A stretch of 64,000 nt of DNA from Opisthorchis felineus (lineage: Eukaryota; Platyhelminthes; Trematoda; Opisthorchiida; Opisthorchiidae), in NCBI GenBank assembly GCA_004794785.1, contig SJOL01007090.1, positions 408,543 through 472,542 of the forward strand, in the 5' to 3' direction. The notes beneath the pieces were generated by a model. It ran no database searches. It was given only the letters and a program-made list of their open reading frames with translations, and had not been told where the DNA came from. The position numbers and the translations under genes are program-made. Positions 35,301 through 47,150 of the stretch are shown here, in pieces; positions within the stretch are counted from its first letter, which is position 1; each line of letters opens with the position of its first letter.

Positions 35301-36186
35301 ACGTGGGCTGGGATGCTGCCATGGCGTCCACAACTAGACAGGAGGATGATTAGGGTCTTCAACCAAAGCCATTGGCTCAAAAGCCTAACCGCAAGGCAGC
35401 GGTGTTGGGCTGGAAATGCAAATGCACTACCATTTCTACGGAACAAGTCGCCACATGTTCTAGCCCACAACCTGGAGGACCAGGCGACTGTGTTCGTCAG
35501 ACCTCTAACCATTGACGAACCTGGTATGAGAGACTCTGTGGGTGTCGCGGGGACACCCCCCCAGTATAGCTCAGTGTGTCACGGAGGCACACAAACCGTC
35601 ACACCACGGTAATGTCCAGCCTGTTCGTGACGGTTTACCAGCCGTGCTAATGTCAGATGAAAAACTCACCGAATTAGCTTGCAGTTGCGAGGAACATGCC
35701 CCAAAAGTCAACATGGAATGCGAGAAAGACTCGTCCAGTAAAGATTAATTATGGCATCCCCAACGGAAGTGTAATACAACAACAGCCACACAGTGGAAAT
35801 ATTTGAATTCAATTCTTTTTGGCTAGTCTGCTCAGGGAATGGAATAAATCAAACTAGGTTGATAAAATTCACAGTGGGCCGGAGAATGAAGCAATTATCG
35901 AGAAGCAGTAATACCGAATAACCTGTATGGGGAATAACTGAATTAGAAGCCTTATTTGATTGATACTTTTGGTGTTATCTGTGAACGGAAATTTCGGCAA
36001 TTTGTTCTGCGGGGCGAAGTCGTGCACGAAGAAACTTGTAAGTGAATGATTATTCGGTGCGTCTACTATCCCTATCATGGGGCAACACCGAGATCCTCAC
36101 TCGCGTTTACGTACTAAAGTACTCACGAAACCGGCTTTGTTAGAAATTAGGAAAGTTAGAAGGAGAATTCCAAGTGCACATTGTAC
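35301..36186. other. No supported gene
   Basis: Contains open frames on both strands over 35313-35748, which may be the body of the GAT-tailed element, but I recognise no domain. Confidence 0.3.
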
Positions 36187-36280
36187 GAACGGCGAGACAC
36201 TCCTAGGGATGGATACGAACCACTGACTTTGCTCTTACTGGACAGGCGCTTTACCGGATGGTCTAAAGAGTATGCTCGCT
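36187..36280 (-). repeat. tRNA-like relic (SINE head or tRNA pseudogene)
   Basis: On the minus strand an A-box-like TAGACCATCCGGTAAAGCG is followed about 35 nt later by a B-box-like GGTTCGTATCC. The anticodon arm cannot be folded convincingly. It is therefore more likely a tRNA-derived SINE head or pseudogene than a working tRNA. Confidence 0.45.
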
Positions 36281-37689
36281 CTGCGTCACGCTAATCCACG
36301 TGAACCTCACAGATGACTCGCCACAACTCTGTCTTATGGATTAATAGTTGATACCTGTCAGTGTCATTAATGAGCCACGTGTGCGATTTTCACAAGGGAG
36401 AGGTGTTTCGAAACTGATGTGGCGTTAATTTTTTCAGGATGCATACCAGAGTGCGTAATACGCAACCAAAAAACGCTTGAATCAGCTGAGGCGTTCTTCA
36501 GTTTCTTAGATAGCTGCATATGGGAAGTTAGTGAATAGAATTGCTAATCATGCCATTTTTACGCTCTACATGCACCTGCTCTTCGGCTTCCAGTTCACAG
36601 TGACTTCTTATCGGGAGGTGGATTTTCCCAATTCATTCAACCTGTTGCGGCCGTTTTCATCTGAAAGCATGCATCAGTTTAGCGGAAGTGAGTCAGTTGC
36701 TTTTGGTTGTTCGCAGCCTTTTGTAAATTCTGCATAATTACGTGAAGCGCTTTTTGTTTTTGGTTCCAATGCTTCCGGGTTACATTCTATTTAGAAGTTG
36801 GGCTGTTGATTGTGCTAAATGGCGGTTTGATTGATTTCCAATACAGTTCCTGTCAATTCAAGGCTCTGGAAAGTTTTTCAGGACTGTGTAGGCTTTCAGG
36901 TTGAACCATTGGCAGTAGTTTTAATTTTCTAAGTTGCAGTAACAGCAGATCTCCGTGATTCGTAGAACAATACAGTTACTTCCTTCTGTTCTGAAGCTCC
37001 AAGGCTGTAGTCCTCAAGCTGATCCCCACCATGCATTCTTTTTGGTTTATCTGGTCAGGTCAGTCCTCCCACAATTTTTGTTGACTCAAATAACACGAAA
37101 ACTACTCCTAGGCAGTAACTCGAAAACCCCAGTCGATATCTCTATTTCATTCTCCTTTTGGGGGCTCAATTTGGGACTTTAAACACACTTTTTGAAAAGT
37201 AATTCCACTCATTTTAGAAGCGAAGTAGCAATCATTTCTTTTTCGGCTGGTCCCGGGAAACGCAGAGCAGTGCTTGGGAGGCACAAGGCCTATAAGTTCA
37301 GCCTACAGTTCACTTCATCCTTCCATTTGCCTGTGTGGTCAGTTTTATTAAATCTGACTTGTACAGGTGCATCAACAATTATCCAAATGTCAGCAGCGCA
37401 ATTTAAGGACAGGACTTTCCAGGTCTTCCATTCCAAACTCGTGTTATCTAAAAATCGGAAGGCGCTAGAGTAGACTGGTCAAATTAAGACAGGAATAATA
37501 TGGTAGCTAGGATAACTAAAACCAAGTGTAGGCGGTTTACGGCTGATGTTGATGATGCCCAAAGCAACTCACGGTTCCGTAGGTTGTTGGCTGCCAGCTC
37601 TTTAGTCAGGAAATCGTTAAAACCTAACCGCTGGATTCTGTCTGTCGTCTGTTACCCGCTAGTTTCACTTTGACCAACAAGGATGAAAG
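36281..37689. other. No supported gene
   Basis: Frames at 36531-36737, 36955-37182 and 37192-37473 (+) are open but without recognised motif. Nothing else is seen. Confidence 0.3.
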
Positions 37690-38290
37690 CAATTATAAGG
37701 TTAGGGAATGCACTTCGACAGTCCACCACCGTTTTCGTCATTCTCGGCGCTCATCACATAGGCTTAGTACTCGGGTTTCCAATAGCATTATGTTCTACTT
37801 GAAGACAAAATTGTGCGCAAATGAAGAAATACACTCATTTGCTAATTAATTTGGCGTTAACGCAAGACTCAACTGAATTCCAACTGAGCCTCTTGTCTAT
37901 ATTGTTCTTTAAATGCCCAAAGACGTTTTACTTGACATGGTAGTCGAGATGTCGAGGAACACCGACAGATTCAGTTGAGGTTCAGCCAAGTCTCTCATTA
38001 AAACGAAATGGATATGCATGTGAGTGAACTCCGCGAATTTCTTGCAGTTTAGGTTCAAGCAGAACATAAGGTTGGCGGAAACCCGGGGACTGCGCCTACC
38101 TGATGATCCACTAGAGTCATTACCATTATCATTGACAAAAGCATTGAGCCCCAAGAAAAATGAACCCGGTCGAGGGCTATCGAAGAGTTTTCAGTAACCT
38201 TGTGAGTAGTGGATCTCGAAGAGCACGAGAGATTCAGCTGGGTTCCAGGTGAGTCTCCCGTCAAAACTGAAACTGGTAGGCAAAGGAGTA
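37690..38290. repeat. Two oppositely oriented hammerhead repeats
   Basis: Left half, minus: a degenerate ribozyme unit (37694-37790, CTGATGA now GTGATGA), A (37791-37905) and a piece of B. Right half, plus: A (about 37952-38065), a ribozyme unit (38066-38203), then a shortened B and another A (38215-38285). The plus ribozyme is split by a 41-bp insertion after CTGATGA (38107-38147), and GAAA is damaged (TGAACCC). Neither is expected to cleave. Confidence 0.75.
38107..38147. other. 41-bp insertion inside a hammerhead core
   Basis: The insertion lies between CTGATGA and the GCCCCAAGAA of stem II. TGA is found on both sides, which could be a 3-bp target duplication. The inserted sequence is not recognised. 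Confidence 0.6.
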
Positions 38291-41165
38291 CTTATTCTTC
38301 TTTTAGCTGTTTGTCTGTTTGTTGCTGGATTGGATTTGACGCGTGACTTTTCCAGTTGGTAAGAGGTGCGCCCTGCCGTAAAATAAGGTAAGACATTATA
38401 TTCTAACAACTTCACTTGGACGAATTCAGCCATCGGGTATAAACTGCAAGTGCTTTCCTTATATCCTCAGTAAGATCACGACAGCGGTTCACGTTTGCCA
38501 GGGCATGTGACCTATGATTAGTTTTCGAAGTCTTTCACCAAATGCCTTACGACCGGGCATTTCTGGTTGATTTTGCTTTTCGGCTACCAGTGATGCCACT
38601 ACATTTGGATCCCGCGAAGTGTTGTTCGCGTGCCATCCCCTCATTCCCTTTAGATGCATACTATGGCCATATCATTTTATGTCACAAACATGCTTATCAT
38701 ATAAGTCGGTTAACGCACGCCAGATCTAAGTGAGACGTTGTTTAGAAAGTTTGGAGAAAAACCCGTAGGAATATCAAAGTAATACAGGATTCCGCGAAAC
38801 CAATTTCATCAGATGGCTGAAACAGCTTTTGCCTGTTCTCGCTGGCAGACTCACTGAAGTGAGTTATTTGAGTACTATGGAGGTATGTGCGCCAGTAACA
38901 ATGTTTTACCCCTTCTCCAAAAGATGGTATGTAAATCTATGAAAAGATGGAGATTTCCTTGACGGAGCATTCCTTTAATCAGCATTGCCTGTGCAACTTA
39001 GTAGGAACCAATGCAACAGTGAACTTAGGACTCCAGGTGAAAGTGAATTCTATGCCTCCATATGAAGTTGTCAGTGTGACCCCATTAGAGAACCACCTGT
39101 CAGGTTAGACGCCTTACAATCGATTGTGAAGGAATTTGACTACAAGCCAGCTAAATCCGGCCTTGACGTTTCTTTGCATTTAAAACTACTGATCACGGCA
39201 TGCACTCAAATCGGAAGCCAAACAGTTGGTAGTGTGCGCTGCAGAGAATTAGGCAAATTTTATTCTCGCTGTCAGCAGACGTTTCAATGTTGTCGGCTAT
39301 TGAGTTCAACGATTTTTCTCACCTCCTAGTCATTCCAGCTGGTATCCCTCTATCCCATCTCGTTTTCTCGGCCAACATGGCTGACAGTTGCACGCCCCTC
39401 TTGTTAAGGGTGTGAACAACAGGTGGCCGAAATTACATACAGCGCGAATCCCTTCGTCGTAGACTATGAGACGGAAATGTATGTACACACGCCGGTGCAA
39501 CTAGCGAACGGATGTTTATTCCCAAGGCCCTGAGCATGACAGCAAACAAACGACTTCAGCTAACCAGGAGATGGATGGAAATCAGTCAACCTTTTCGACC
39601 TTGAGAATGTATTGTTCACGAGCAGATTGCGCGCAGCTGAACCAAGCTTACGAAGGAAAGGGGAGTCAGTCCCTGAACCATTTATACCCCTTCAGATAAA
39701 CGAGTCCCGCCAGGGCCTTCCGAATTATGACAGAATAATAGTTCTGGTGCCATCACAGGTAGAGCATACCAAAAAGTTTTGGGTGACTGCGGTCTAGCAT
39801 ACTATGTGCAAGATACCAATTGCCGTAACTGTCTTCGATGTTCTGCTTCTGAATACCGCTTTGTCTTCTTCGGAACTTGGCCTTTTTCATGTGATGATAA
39901 ATTGCAGTGACGCCGCTGGAAGGACGGCCATATGTTTGCACACCGTCAGATGCGAATCCGAAGCATGACCATTGATGGAAAATATTTATCTGGGTTAGTG
40001 CGTTTAGTAAATTCATGCGGTTTTGAGAAACACAGCGATTTCTACTGTCCACCATAAGAAAACCTGGAAACAACAGTTCTGCATAAAAGTAGGCGTATAT
40101 GTGGAAGTAGGTTGTATGCACATTGTAACATTTTAAAGCAATATTTCTGTGGGAATGTATGAAACTGAAGTGGTTCAAGCAAACCTTGACAACACAAATG
40201 CGATGTTTTGGAGTGAGACGTGTGATTCAATTACATGTTGCGGTGCTCATAACGGATGCAACACAATGGGGTTCAGAAGCTGTGGTAAAGGTTGTCAGAC
40301 ACCGGTTCATCAATCAAGTGTGTTGATCATCCAGGCAGTCAACTACTTTTGAGCGCTATTTGATCCATCACAGTTAGGAAGCAATCTTGAGGTGACCTAG
40401 TTTATATGGTGACGTACCCACAGACTATCTGGCCAGCCGGTGAGACAAGGAAGACCATTTCGATTCAAACCGACCAAGCTCAGACTACAAAACGTCTGAA
40501 AAAGGCTAAATATCATTCGGCTTACATAAATAAACTCCATGACTCGTATTTATTCCGCGGTTCTACGCACCTGTGGTGTAACCAAGAGTAGTGTGACTAC
40601 TTTGTCTTCCAAGACTGCCTGACGCCGCAATCGCAATTGTACATCACATTTGTCCCCCTCATCTGGATGTCAGCAGAACGAAGCGAGGATAGCTTTATTT
40701 GCTCCGGAGGGGTAAATCATCAGCAGACACACTCGTAACGGATATGAAAATAGACAGGCAACCAGTTAATTAGTTTAAATGCATCCCAAAATAAGATGTG
40801 ATAGGAGTGTAACATGCAATCAGTCATGGTGAAGAACTACGCGGAAGTCACATCATCCTGTTACATTGTGCTTCCTCAAAGTAGAACTTTGTAACTGGAA
40901 CGCTTGCAGGTAGTGCACGCGACCTGAGCTGAACGGGTTGAAGGATTTGTTGATCGTCCACAAAGATTTTTCGAGTAAAGATGTCGCACCGATAGGTCCT
41001 GCAGAACAAACATCCTCAACTATGGGTGATGAGAAGCTGCCGCCAGAGTCTTGGCTACGTTTGCCTAAAATAATAGGGGAAGTAACATCGCGGTATTCTG
41101 AAGAGAAAAAAAGATTAGGGAGAACCTTCTCAGGATCGCATAAGTGGGCTTCCAAACTGCCGTAT
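38291..41165. other. No assigned gene; weak exon candidates
   Basis: Protein-like fragments occur at 39612-39758 (+, ending in a possible donor CACAG/GTAGAG), 40424-40591 (+, after a possible acceptor ACCCACAG) and 40938-41207 (+, 89 codons to a stop). The last overlaps a 119-codon frame on the other strand. None is recognised and none can be joined into a gene. Confidence 0.25.
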
Positions 41166-41640
41166 TTAGAGCCATCCATGCTTAGAGAAAGCAACAGAAA
41201 CAAGTAGTTCATGCACGCACAGGGAAAAAAGCAAGTAGTAGAGTGCCTCCTCCCGGTAATACGCTTGTTTTAGGTGATGGGGATGTCCGTTTGCCCGGAC
41301 ATGTGATCTGAGTTTGGTTGTCAAAATAAACATGTACAAGCTTGGTGAAACAATTTTGTTGAGTCTGTTGGTGAGAAACTGTTGCAAAAAGCCTTCAGTG
41401 ACACTGAAGAAGCCGGTTAAGTGACCTGTGAACATCAGACATGCTATTTTAGTCTTTATGCTGAGTGCTGACGGAGTATAAAAAACCTCTGAGACGGTGT
41501 CTAGTGTAGAGCGTGATTTTCGGTAAGCACACTGGATGAAATTTAGACTCTGTAGTGCCGTGCTTCCAAAGAAAGTTAAAAACACCCGTGTGTAGATGAC
41601 CGACTGAGATTTCAAGGTCTTTTTATTACTCACCGGAATT
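41166..41640 (-). pseudogene. Non-LTR reverse transcriptase fragment (relic)
   Basis: A 155-codon minus frame contains QCAYRKSRSTLDTVSEVF, matching the pattern of the conserved early RT block of LINEs, and near its end LFSLCVHELLVS, like the segment just before the catalytic YADD box. The GVPQG segment between them has been lost or frame-shifted, and YADD itself is not seen. It is distinct from the LINE at 60-64 kb because it lies on the other strand. This is assigned by pattern, not by search, and is certainly non-functional. Confidence 0.5.
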
Positions 41641-42318
41641 AGCTTGACTGTCCTGCAGCAGTCGTCTTCTACTGATGAAGCACTGGTTTATCAGGGCTGT
41701 AACTGGTACGCTGAAGATGTCCGCACAAGTAATTATACAAGATCGAGTGCACAAGCTTAGTTTGTAGTTTGAGCATCGATAGGTGAGACTGCCACTGTGT
41801 CGAGTTAAACCGAAGTAAACTGTGTGACTTAGTTACGTAAACTTATCAAAGCTGCAATATTTAATCTGCCCTTCTCAGTCAGCACAAACGTCGCTTTTTT
41901 GCTCGGCGTTTCACCTGCATTGGCTTTTGAAGAGACAGACTATTTGAATCATTTGTATGTGGCTATGCTGGTGGCGTGCGTGCTTCGGTCTAGCTGACGC
42001 ACCTCATTTGCAGTAAAAAAACCAATGATAGCCCAGATTGTCAGCCGATCGTTTGCCCTCTTTTTTGCCTACCAACGCAGTTGGGTATGCACGGTTGCAT
42101 ATGTCTAGTTTCACACCGGAGTGAAGACAGATGTCCACAGCTAGTCTCATAGGGCGTATAGAAACAATACAACACAACACAATATAACTCCTTCAGCCAA
42201 GTTATGCCCGCCTCGACGAGCCAGCGTGGACAGCTTTCTCAAACGTCGACACTCCGTTTTATTCCCCAAAGTGGCTACTGATGATTTGTCAGTAGTGAGG
42301 GAAAATCGGAAATTTTAG
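41641..42318. other. No recognisable feature
   Basis: No supported feature; may be intron upstream of the exon candidate at 42319. Confidence 0.3.
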
Positions 42319-42515
42319 GAAGGACGGTGTCCTCTTCGGGCACCGCCCAGGGTCCGTTATCCACTCAATCCTGTTTAGTCCCGAGGCATTTGAAGCGACC
42401 TCATACTGCTCCGAGCCCTTCAGCACTGAGTGACTTACATCTATCCACGACGAACACTAACATTTCTCTGAACCATTCTGGACGCTTTCGTCATTCCGTA
42501 AATGGTTTATTTTGA
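42319..42515 (+). CDS. Candidate 3' terminal exon, unknown gene
   Basis: An acceptor-like CGGAAATTTTAG precedes an open frame to TGA. It is rich in Ser, Pro, Thr and His (for example RPHTAPSPSALSDLHLSTT), like a disordered tail. The intron phase would be 1 (two leftover bases, GA). No AATAAA is obvious nearby. The gene is unknown. Confidence 0.28.
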
Positions 42516-44398
42516 GGGGTAGGATGGCAATCGCTAATCATGTTTCCGAATTGTAATGTATTTTCATAGATAAGGGATCTTCACCACTAGCCTCTTTTGT
42601 CCTCAGTATCTGAGATTTGTCAATCTAGAGTGGCCTAGCGCATTAATTCTGAATGAATTTTTGGGGAACAGAAATGACTGAAACTGCTTTTTATCGCGAG
42701 CTGCTCACCTCACAAACGGCACAATAGCTCCAAAGAAATTATGGCGTTCTCCTTCTTCCAACTCAGTTGAGAAGATTCCAAGAAAGATTTTCGATTCTGC
42801 TTACTAGGTGCACAAAATTCGATGCGAACATTATATTTGATTTCTGGATGTGATTTCTTCGTTTTTGGGCTTCAAATTGGTTGGAAAAACAGTTATTGAC
42901 CAATCACATCTGAATGAATACATGTTTGTGGTCTTACATTACCACCATCCTGATCAGTAACTGACCACCTATGTCCACCAACATCAAACGGGGTGTTCAA
43001 GTACCGTAAGATTGATGGGACGTTTTTCCTGCTCTTTCTACACTGATGTATTTTCCGTGCAAATGAAATGATTCCCAAAGAGTTGTCAGTCCTTCAGTTT
43101 CACACACTTCTGGAGAGCTGACTGGACAGGGGCAGAAGATGGAAACTCGACGATTGGAGACCCTTTCCAGGCACTGTCATGTCTCCGGTTCAACTTGTTT
43201 CCAGTAATCAGTTGGGCCACGTTGAGTTACGCGCAAAAGTCACATCGTTCAAATGGAGGTCTTTCAACAAATGCGGTACAATGAATACAGTAATAAGATA
43301 ATAGAATTGTATAAACCGGCTTCCATACACCTGTTTAAGAACTGCTAATTCCTAACGGGATCCCAAAGTCCACACCGACCCTAGGCAGGGTGGCAACAAA
43401 ATAGCGAAACCCACGTGCGATTACAAGGTCAAAGCGGTTTACGTTCAGGTCAAAACAAGAAAGGCCGTGTAGGCACCAAACGGAAACAAAAAAACGGGAA
43501 TCACGTTGAACACAATAAGAATAGATGAATAGAATCAACAGATGTATAGGCCTACCATATCAGCACCGAAATGTTGAAATCGGTTGTCTCATGGATGCTC
43601 TCGTTTTTGTACTTAGTGTCAAAGCAAGAAACCAGTGGAATGTTTCCACTACCGCCTCATTAGTTAGAGTTTCCAGTTTTGTTTCTTCAGACCCATTGTG
43701 GGAGAGTCCAGTCACTCCCGAGGATTTTTGTGAATAATGGCCCAAACAGTGAATCCAAGTGGGAATCTTCAAAAGAAAACTGACCAAGTGAATCAGATGC
43801 AGATGCGTAGGTGGTGCCTATTGAAAACTCATAGTATGCGAAAAGTTATTTCGACAGACTCTTAAGGAATCACATCTCATATAAGTAGATTTTGGAAGTC
43901 ATTTCAATATTCATTTTAGTTCAGTAATCGAAGTAAAGAGTTATGGATGGACAAAGCTTGCAAATAAAGTTGCGATTGGAAGGTTACAACTTCTTAGTCA
44001 ATCTCATCAGATCTTCCTATGCCGAAGTTTCCTATCCGTCCTAAACCCTCTGGTCAATTTCCTCGTGGTATTCCCGTCACCCACAGAGTTTGAACAATCC
44101 ATTATTCGAACCGTCAGTTTCAACATATCAAAATTATTTGTGATAAGAATGAAGGTAGCGAACAAAGTTTGTTTTCTGTGATTGTTCCTCTTGCCTAATA
44201 CATCACAAATTTATGTGGTACCAGAAATCACGTGAAAAAGGTTAAAATCGGGGGTACACACAATTTAGAGAAATAGAAATCAAAGGAAGGGGGTTTGAAT
44301 GAGGGGTAGGTCAATCGGTCACGGAATCAGGTAAGTGACGTCAATGTCAGACAGGCTTGTGGGACCGGATGTTTCGCAGGCCAGTTCAAGTTCAGAGG
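42516..44398. other. No supported gene
   Basis: A plus frame at 43525-43737 and its opposite-strand shadow at 43560-43787 are open but unassigned. From 44230 to 44398 could be the 3' untranslated end of the Penelope relic, judging only by position. Confidence 0.3.
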
Positions 44399-44830
44399 TC
44401 ACACAATTTTCTTTTGGACGAAAAGTTGTGGGTCCAGCAGTCGGATTCCAATCACCTCTGCAATCGATAGTAGTCTGGATCGTACCAGTCGTGATCGGTT
44501 CAGAGGTACCCGGTATATGATAGTGAAGGCTTGTTCTTTATCGATGACATGACTGGTTTCGGCCAAATGTGATGCGATCGCACTTGAGCCTGGTTTCTTC
44601 CAACTACCACTCAGAGACACGGGACTGTGTTCTCGCATTCTGTCCGACAAATGCCTTGTCGTGCGACCAACGTATGATGCTCGGCACGAGCATACAAATG
44701 AGTACACATAAAAGCTGGTGGTAGAACGCGGCAATTTGTCCTTCAAGCGGAAACTGATAGTGGGGCTGGAAGTGGAGCTCAAACACAGATTAGCAGGCAT
44801 GATAAGTACTGGTAGGGAGGTTAATCAAAG
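44399..44830 (-). pseudogene. Penelope-like element GIY-YIG endonuclease domain
   Basis: A 133-codon minus frame with the layout of a Penelope endonuclease. Residues 32-45 hold VYSFVCSC and SYVG (the GIY and YIG positions), followed by RTTRHLSDRMREH, then SAIASHLAETSH (about 73-84) and SIAEVIGIRLLDP (about 112-124) with the conserved glutamate. Cys 37 and 39 and the later His residues fit the CCHH variant typical of these elements. The linker towards the RT is at residues 1-30, but upstream frames are broken and no RT is recognisable. The domain is open in frame; as an element it is truncated. Its presence fits the ribozyme repeats, which are of the type linked to Penelope elements. Confidence 0.8.
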
Positions 44831-46774
44831 GTCTGTATGTGACCACACCATTACTGTGGTTACCGGTCATTGTCGAAAACGTCTTTCAGCTGCGGTTACT
44901 GTTTGAGTCCTGCCAGGAGGTACCAGGTCAACGTTCAACTTTTTGCACACGCAATGAAGGAGTACAACAGTAGAGAATCCTTAGTTCTAAACATCTGTCT
45001 GTCGAAAAATAATTCAGAAATCCCTGTGTTACCGGAGTCGTAATTCTCTCTGCCGGCAGAACCGAGTGATCTATTTTGATTTACGTCAAACTGACACTCC
45101 ATTTTCTAGTGTTACTCAGTAAAGCACACGACTTTGAATTTCTGAAAGTCACATAGTTCTCAGTGTCCATGACCAGAAGACTCGCAAGCCACTTCTATTC
45201 TCCTGTAGCTATGGATAAGATTAAGCAGTGAAAAGGTCACACGAGGTCTGTCTGTCAGTCGGCATGCGGTACGTGCTTGTGGCACAAATACATTGAAACG
45301 CCCTACGTGAGTGTGCATCTTGTCTTAACTAAATTATCAGCAAAACGGTCTGACAAGATGGATCTGCTGTCAAAATCTGACAGCACTGCATCCCTGTATT
45401 GAACACAGGGTGAGGTAATCGCTTTCCAAGCGATTGGTGAGGTTGTTGGTACAATAATCTGCCCTCAAGGAAAGGCTTCCAGGGATTTCGAAATGTATCC
45501 TCGACTGGCTGTTTCGCCGTGGAAGGGTGACCAATGAAAACCGTTTGGCATAGAGTTCTGCGTTGGGGATGGTTGCTACTTACCCGTATCCGGGTCTTTC
45601 TAACAGCCTTCTTGATATTAATATAAAATTCTACGTATTATCTTAAGGGAATAACCCAGTTGCTAGGTGCCTTTGCTTAACCATGGGGTGGGTGCTTTTG
45701 AGGGAGCGACACTGCGAAATTGGCCAGAGAGATTGTGCACGGCGATCAAAATATGATTGAGATCAACCAGCATCTTTTTCCGCTTAGCATAATGGTGACT
45801 GAAGTAATCACTCACACACCACTCAGATAGCAGATACTGCATTATAGTGTTGGGTACTACCCACGTGCATTGTCGCCTGCCAAACTTTGCGTCCTAGCTC
45901 TCGAGCACGTGTAAACAAACCGGGACATTCTACACCGGTTTATTGCTACCACAATATGCCCATTTGTCAAAAGTTACTTGACTGTTTGCAGCCCTCCTGT
46001 TCAGTGCTATAGTTTCTTGGACTGTGTTACCGAGTTTGCTTGTTCAGGATAGGACAGGTTTTTCCAGTTGTGGACTTTCTTCAGGATAGATATAGATTCA
46101 GGAAATTTGGTCAGGTTTGCATCTATCCGCTCCATTCACGAGGTTTTTGAATAATCCCAATGACTTATTCTACTATATCTGTTCCGATATCATCGTTTCT
46201 TCACTTGACAAGCTACTGCGCTGTTCATGAACTGGCAGGTTTTGTAAAGTACTTGCCTCATCGTATCATAGTGTGTCGAATTCGGCTAGTAATATATTTG
46301 TCTGCTAGTATTTGGGGGACTTTTAAGATGTAATTCTGTATTCTCCACATCCCTGTTCAAAAGCCATCAGAAGTGTCAATAAGAAACAAAAGGTCACCAG
46401 TACAACGTGTACTGCTCCAAATATGGGTCATTTTTCCAACTAGATAGCTGGTATTAGCCTTCAAGACAATATTTTCAAAAGAACCAATGAAACCCATGGA
46501 AGATTTGCTTCGCAAAATGTATCGTGCCTGAGGGGTAACGCTGTCCGCGGAAGAATCACTTCCTAGGGCATTACTTCATAGCATAACAAATGATTTAATT
46601 TCGTCTTCACTGCGAGTTTTGCATCAACTGCTATGTGTTTATTGTTGACATAAACCGTACGAAATAAGAGTGATGGCATCTTGAGTGCAGAATTAAAGGG
46701 AGGTTGGTTGAAAAGTTTAAGAATCACCGCGGTAAACCTGTAAAATGTTCGCTAGTCCCCGCCATCTAAGTAGC
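44831..46774. other. No supported gene
   Basis: If the Penelope element were complete, its RT would lie here on the minus strand. I could not find the RT motifs. Otherwise featureless. Confidence 0.35.
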
Positions 46775-46870
46775 TATGGAGCAAAATACAATCATTTGCA
46801 TACCAGTTTGGTCTTAACGGGAGACTTACCTGGAACTAAGCTGAATCTCCCGTTTATTTTCAACTAAAAC

Positions 46871-46968
46871 ATAGGGCTGACGGAAACTCGGGGACTGCGC
46901 CTACCTGATGAGCCCCAGGAAGGGTGAAACCGGTCGTAGGTTGTCGAATAGTTTTCAACAATCTTATG
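46871..46968 (+). ncRNA. Small type I hammerhead ribozyme, intact core
   Basis: CTGATGA (46905-46911), stem II GCCC-CAGGAA-GGGT (one G-U closing pair), GAAA (46926-46929), CCGG, TC with predicted cleavage after 46935. Inner stem I pairs GCCTAC (46899-46904) with GTAGGT (46936-46941); the usual U-G pair is here U-A, which preserves pairing. The outer stem is present with a few mismatches. Every invariant core residue is retained, making this the best candidate for an active ribozyme in the window. Stem III ACCGGT is palindromic, so dimers are expected to be the active form. Confidence 0.78.
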
Positions 46969-47058
46969 AGCAGTGTATTAAGTCTATAGTTATGGAGCAG
47001 TTTTTTCCTTTGAGACGTGCATTTCGCGAATTGTGTACAATTTGGGTCCAAGGTGAAA

Positions 47059-47150
47059 CATAAGTTTGACTGAAGGAAGTTCAGGGACTGCGCCTACCTG
47101 ATGAGGGCGAAGAAGGGCAAAACCGTCGAAGAGTTTTCGGCAGCCTTATG
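47059..47150 (+). pseudogene. Hammerhead copy lacking its cleavage site
   Basis: CTGATGA is intact, but GAAA reads CAAAA, and 11 bp covering the cleavage position and the 3' strand of inner stem I are missing (ACCG joins directly to TCGAAGAG). Outer stem partly kept. Confidence 0.7.

Noticed and set aside
35107..35512. ORFs with long serine or methionine runs
   Set aside because: They are translations of the (TCA)n microsatellite.
40938..41207. 89-codon plus ORF as a host gene exon
   Set aside because: No clean acceptor, and it overlaps an equally open minus frame next to the RT relic; the strand is undecided.
41665..41700. CTGATGA at about 41673
   Set aside because: No GAAA, stem II or cleavage segment follows. 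The same applies to CTGATGA-like strings near 2840, 3930 and 42280.
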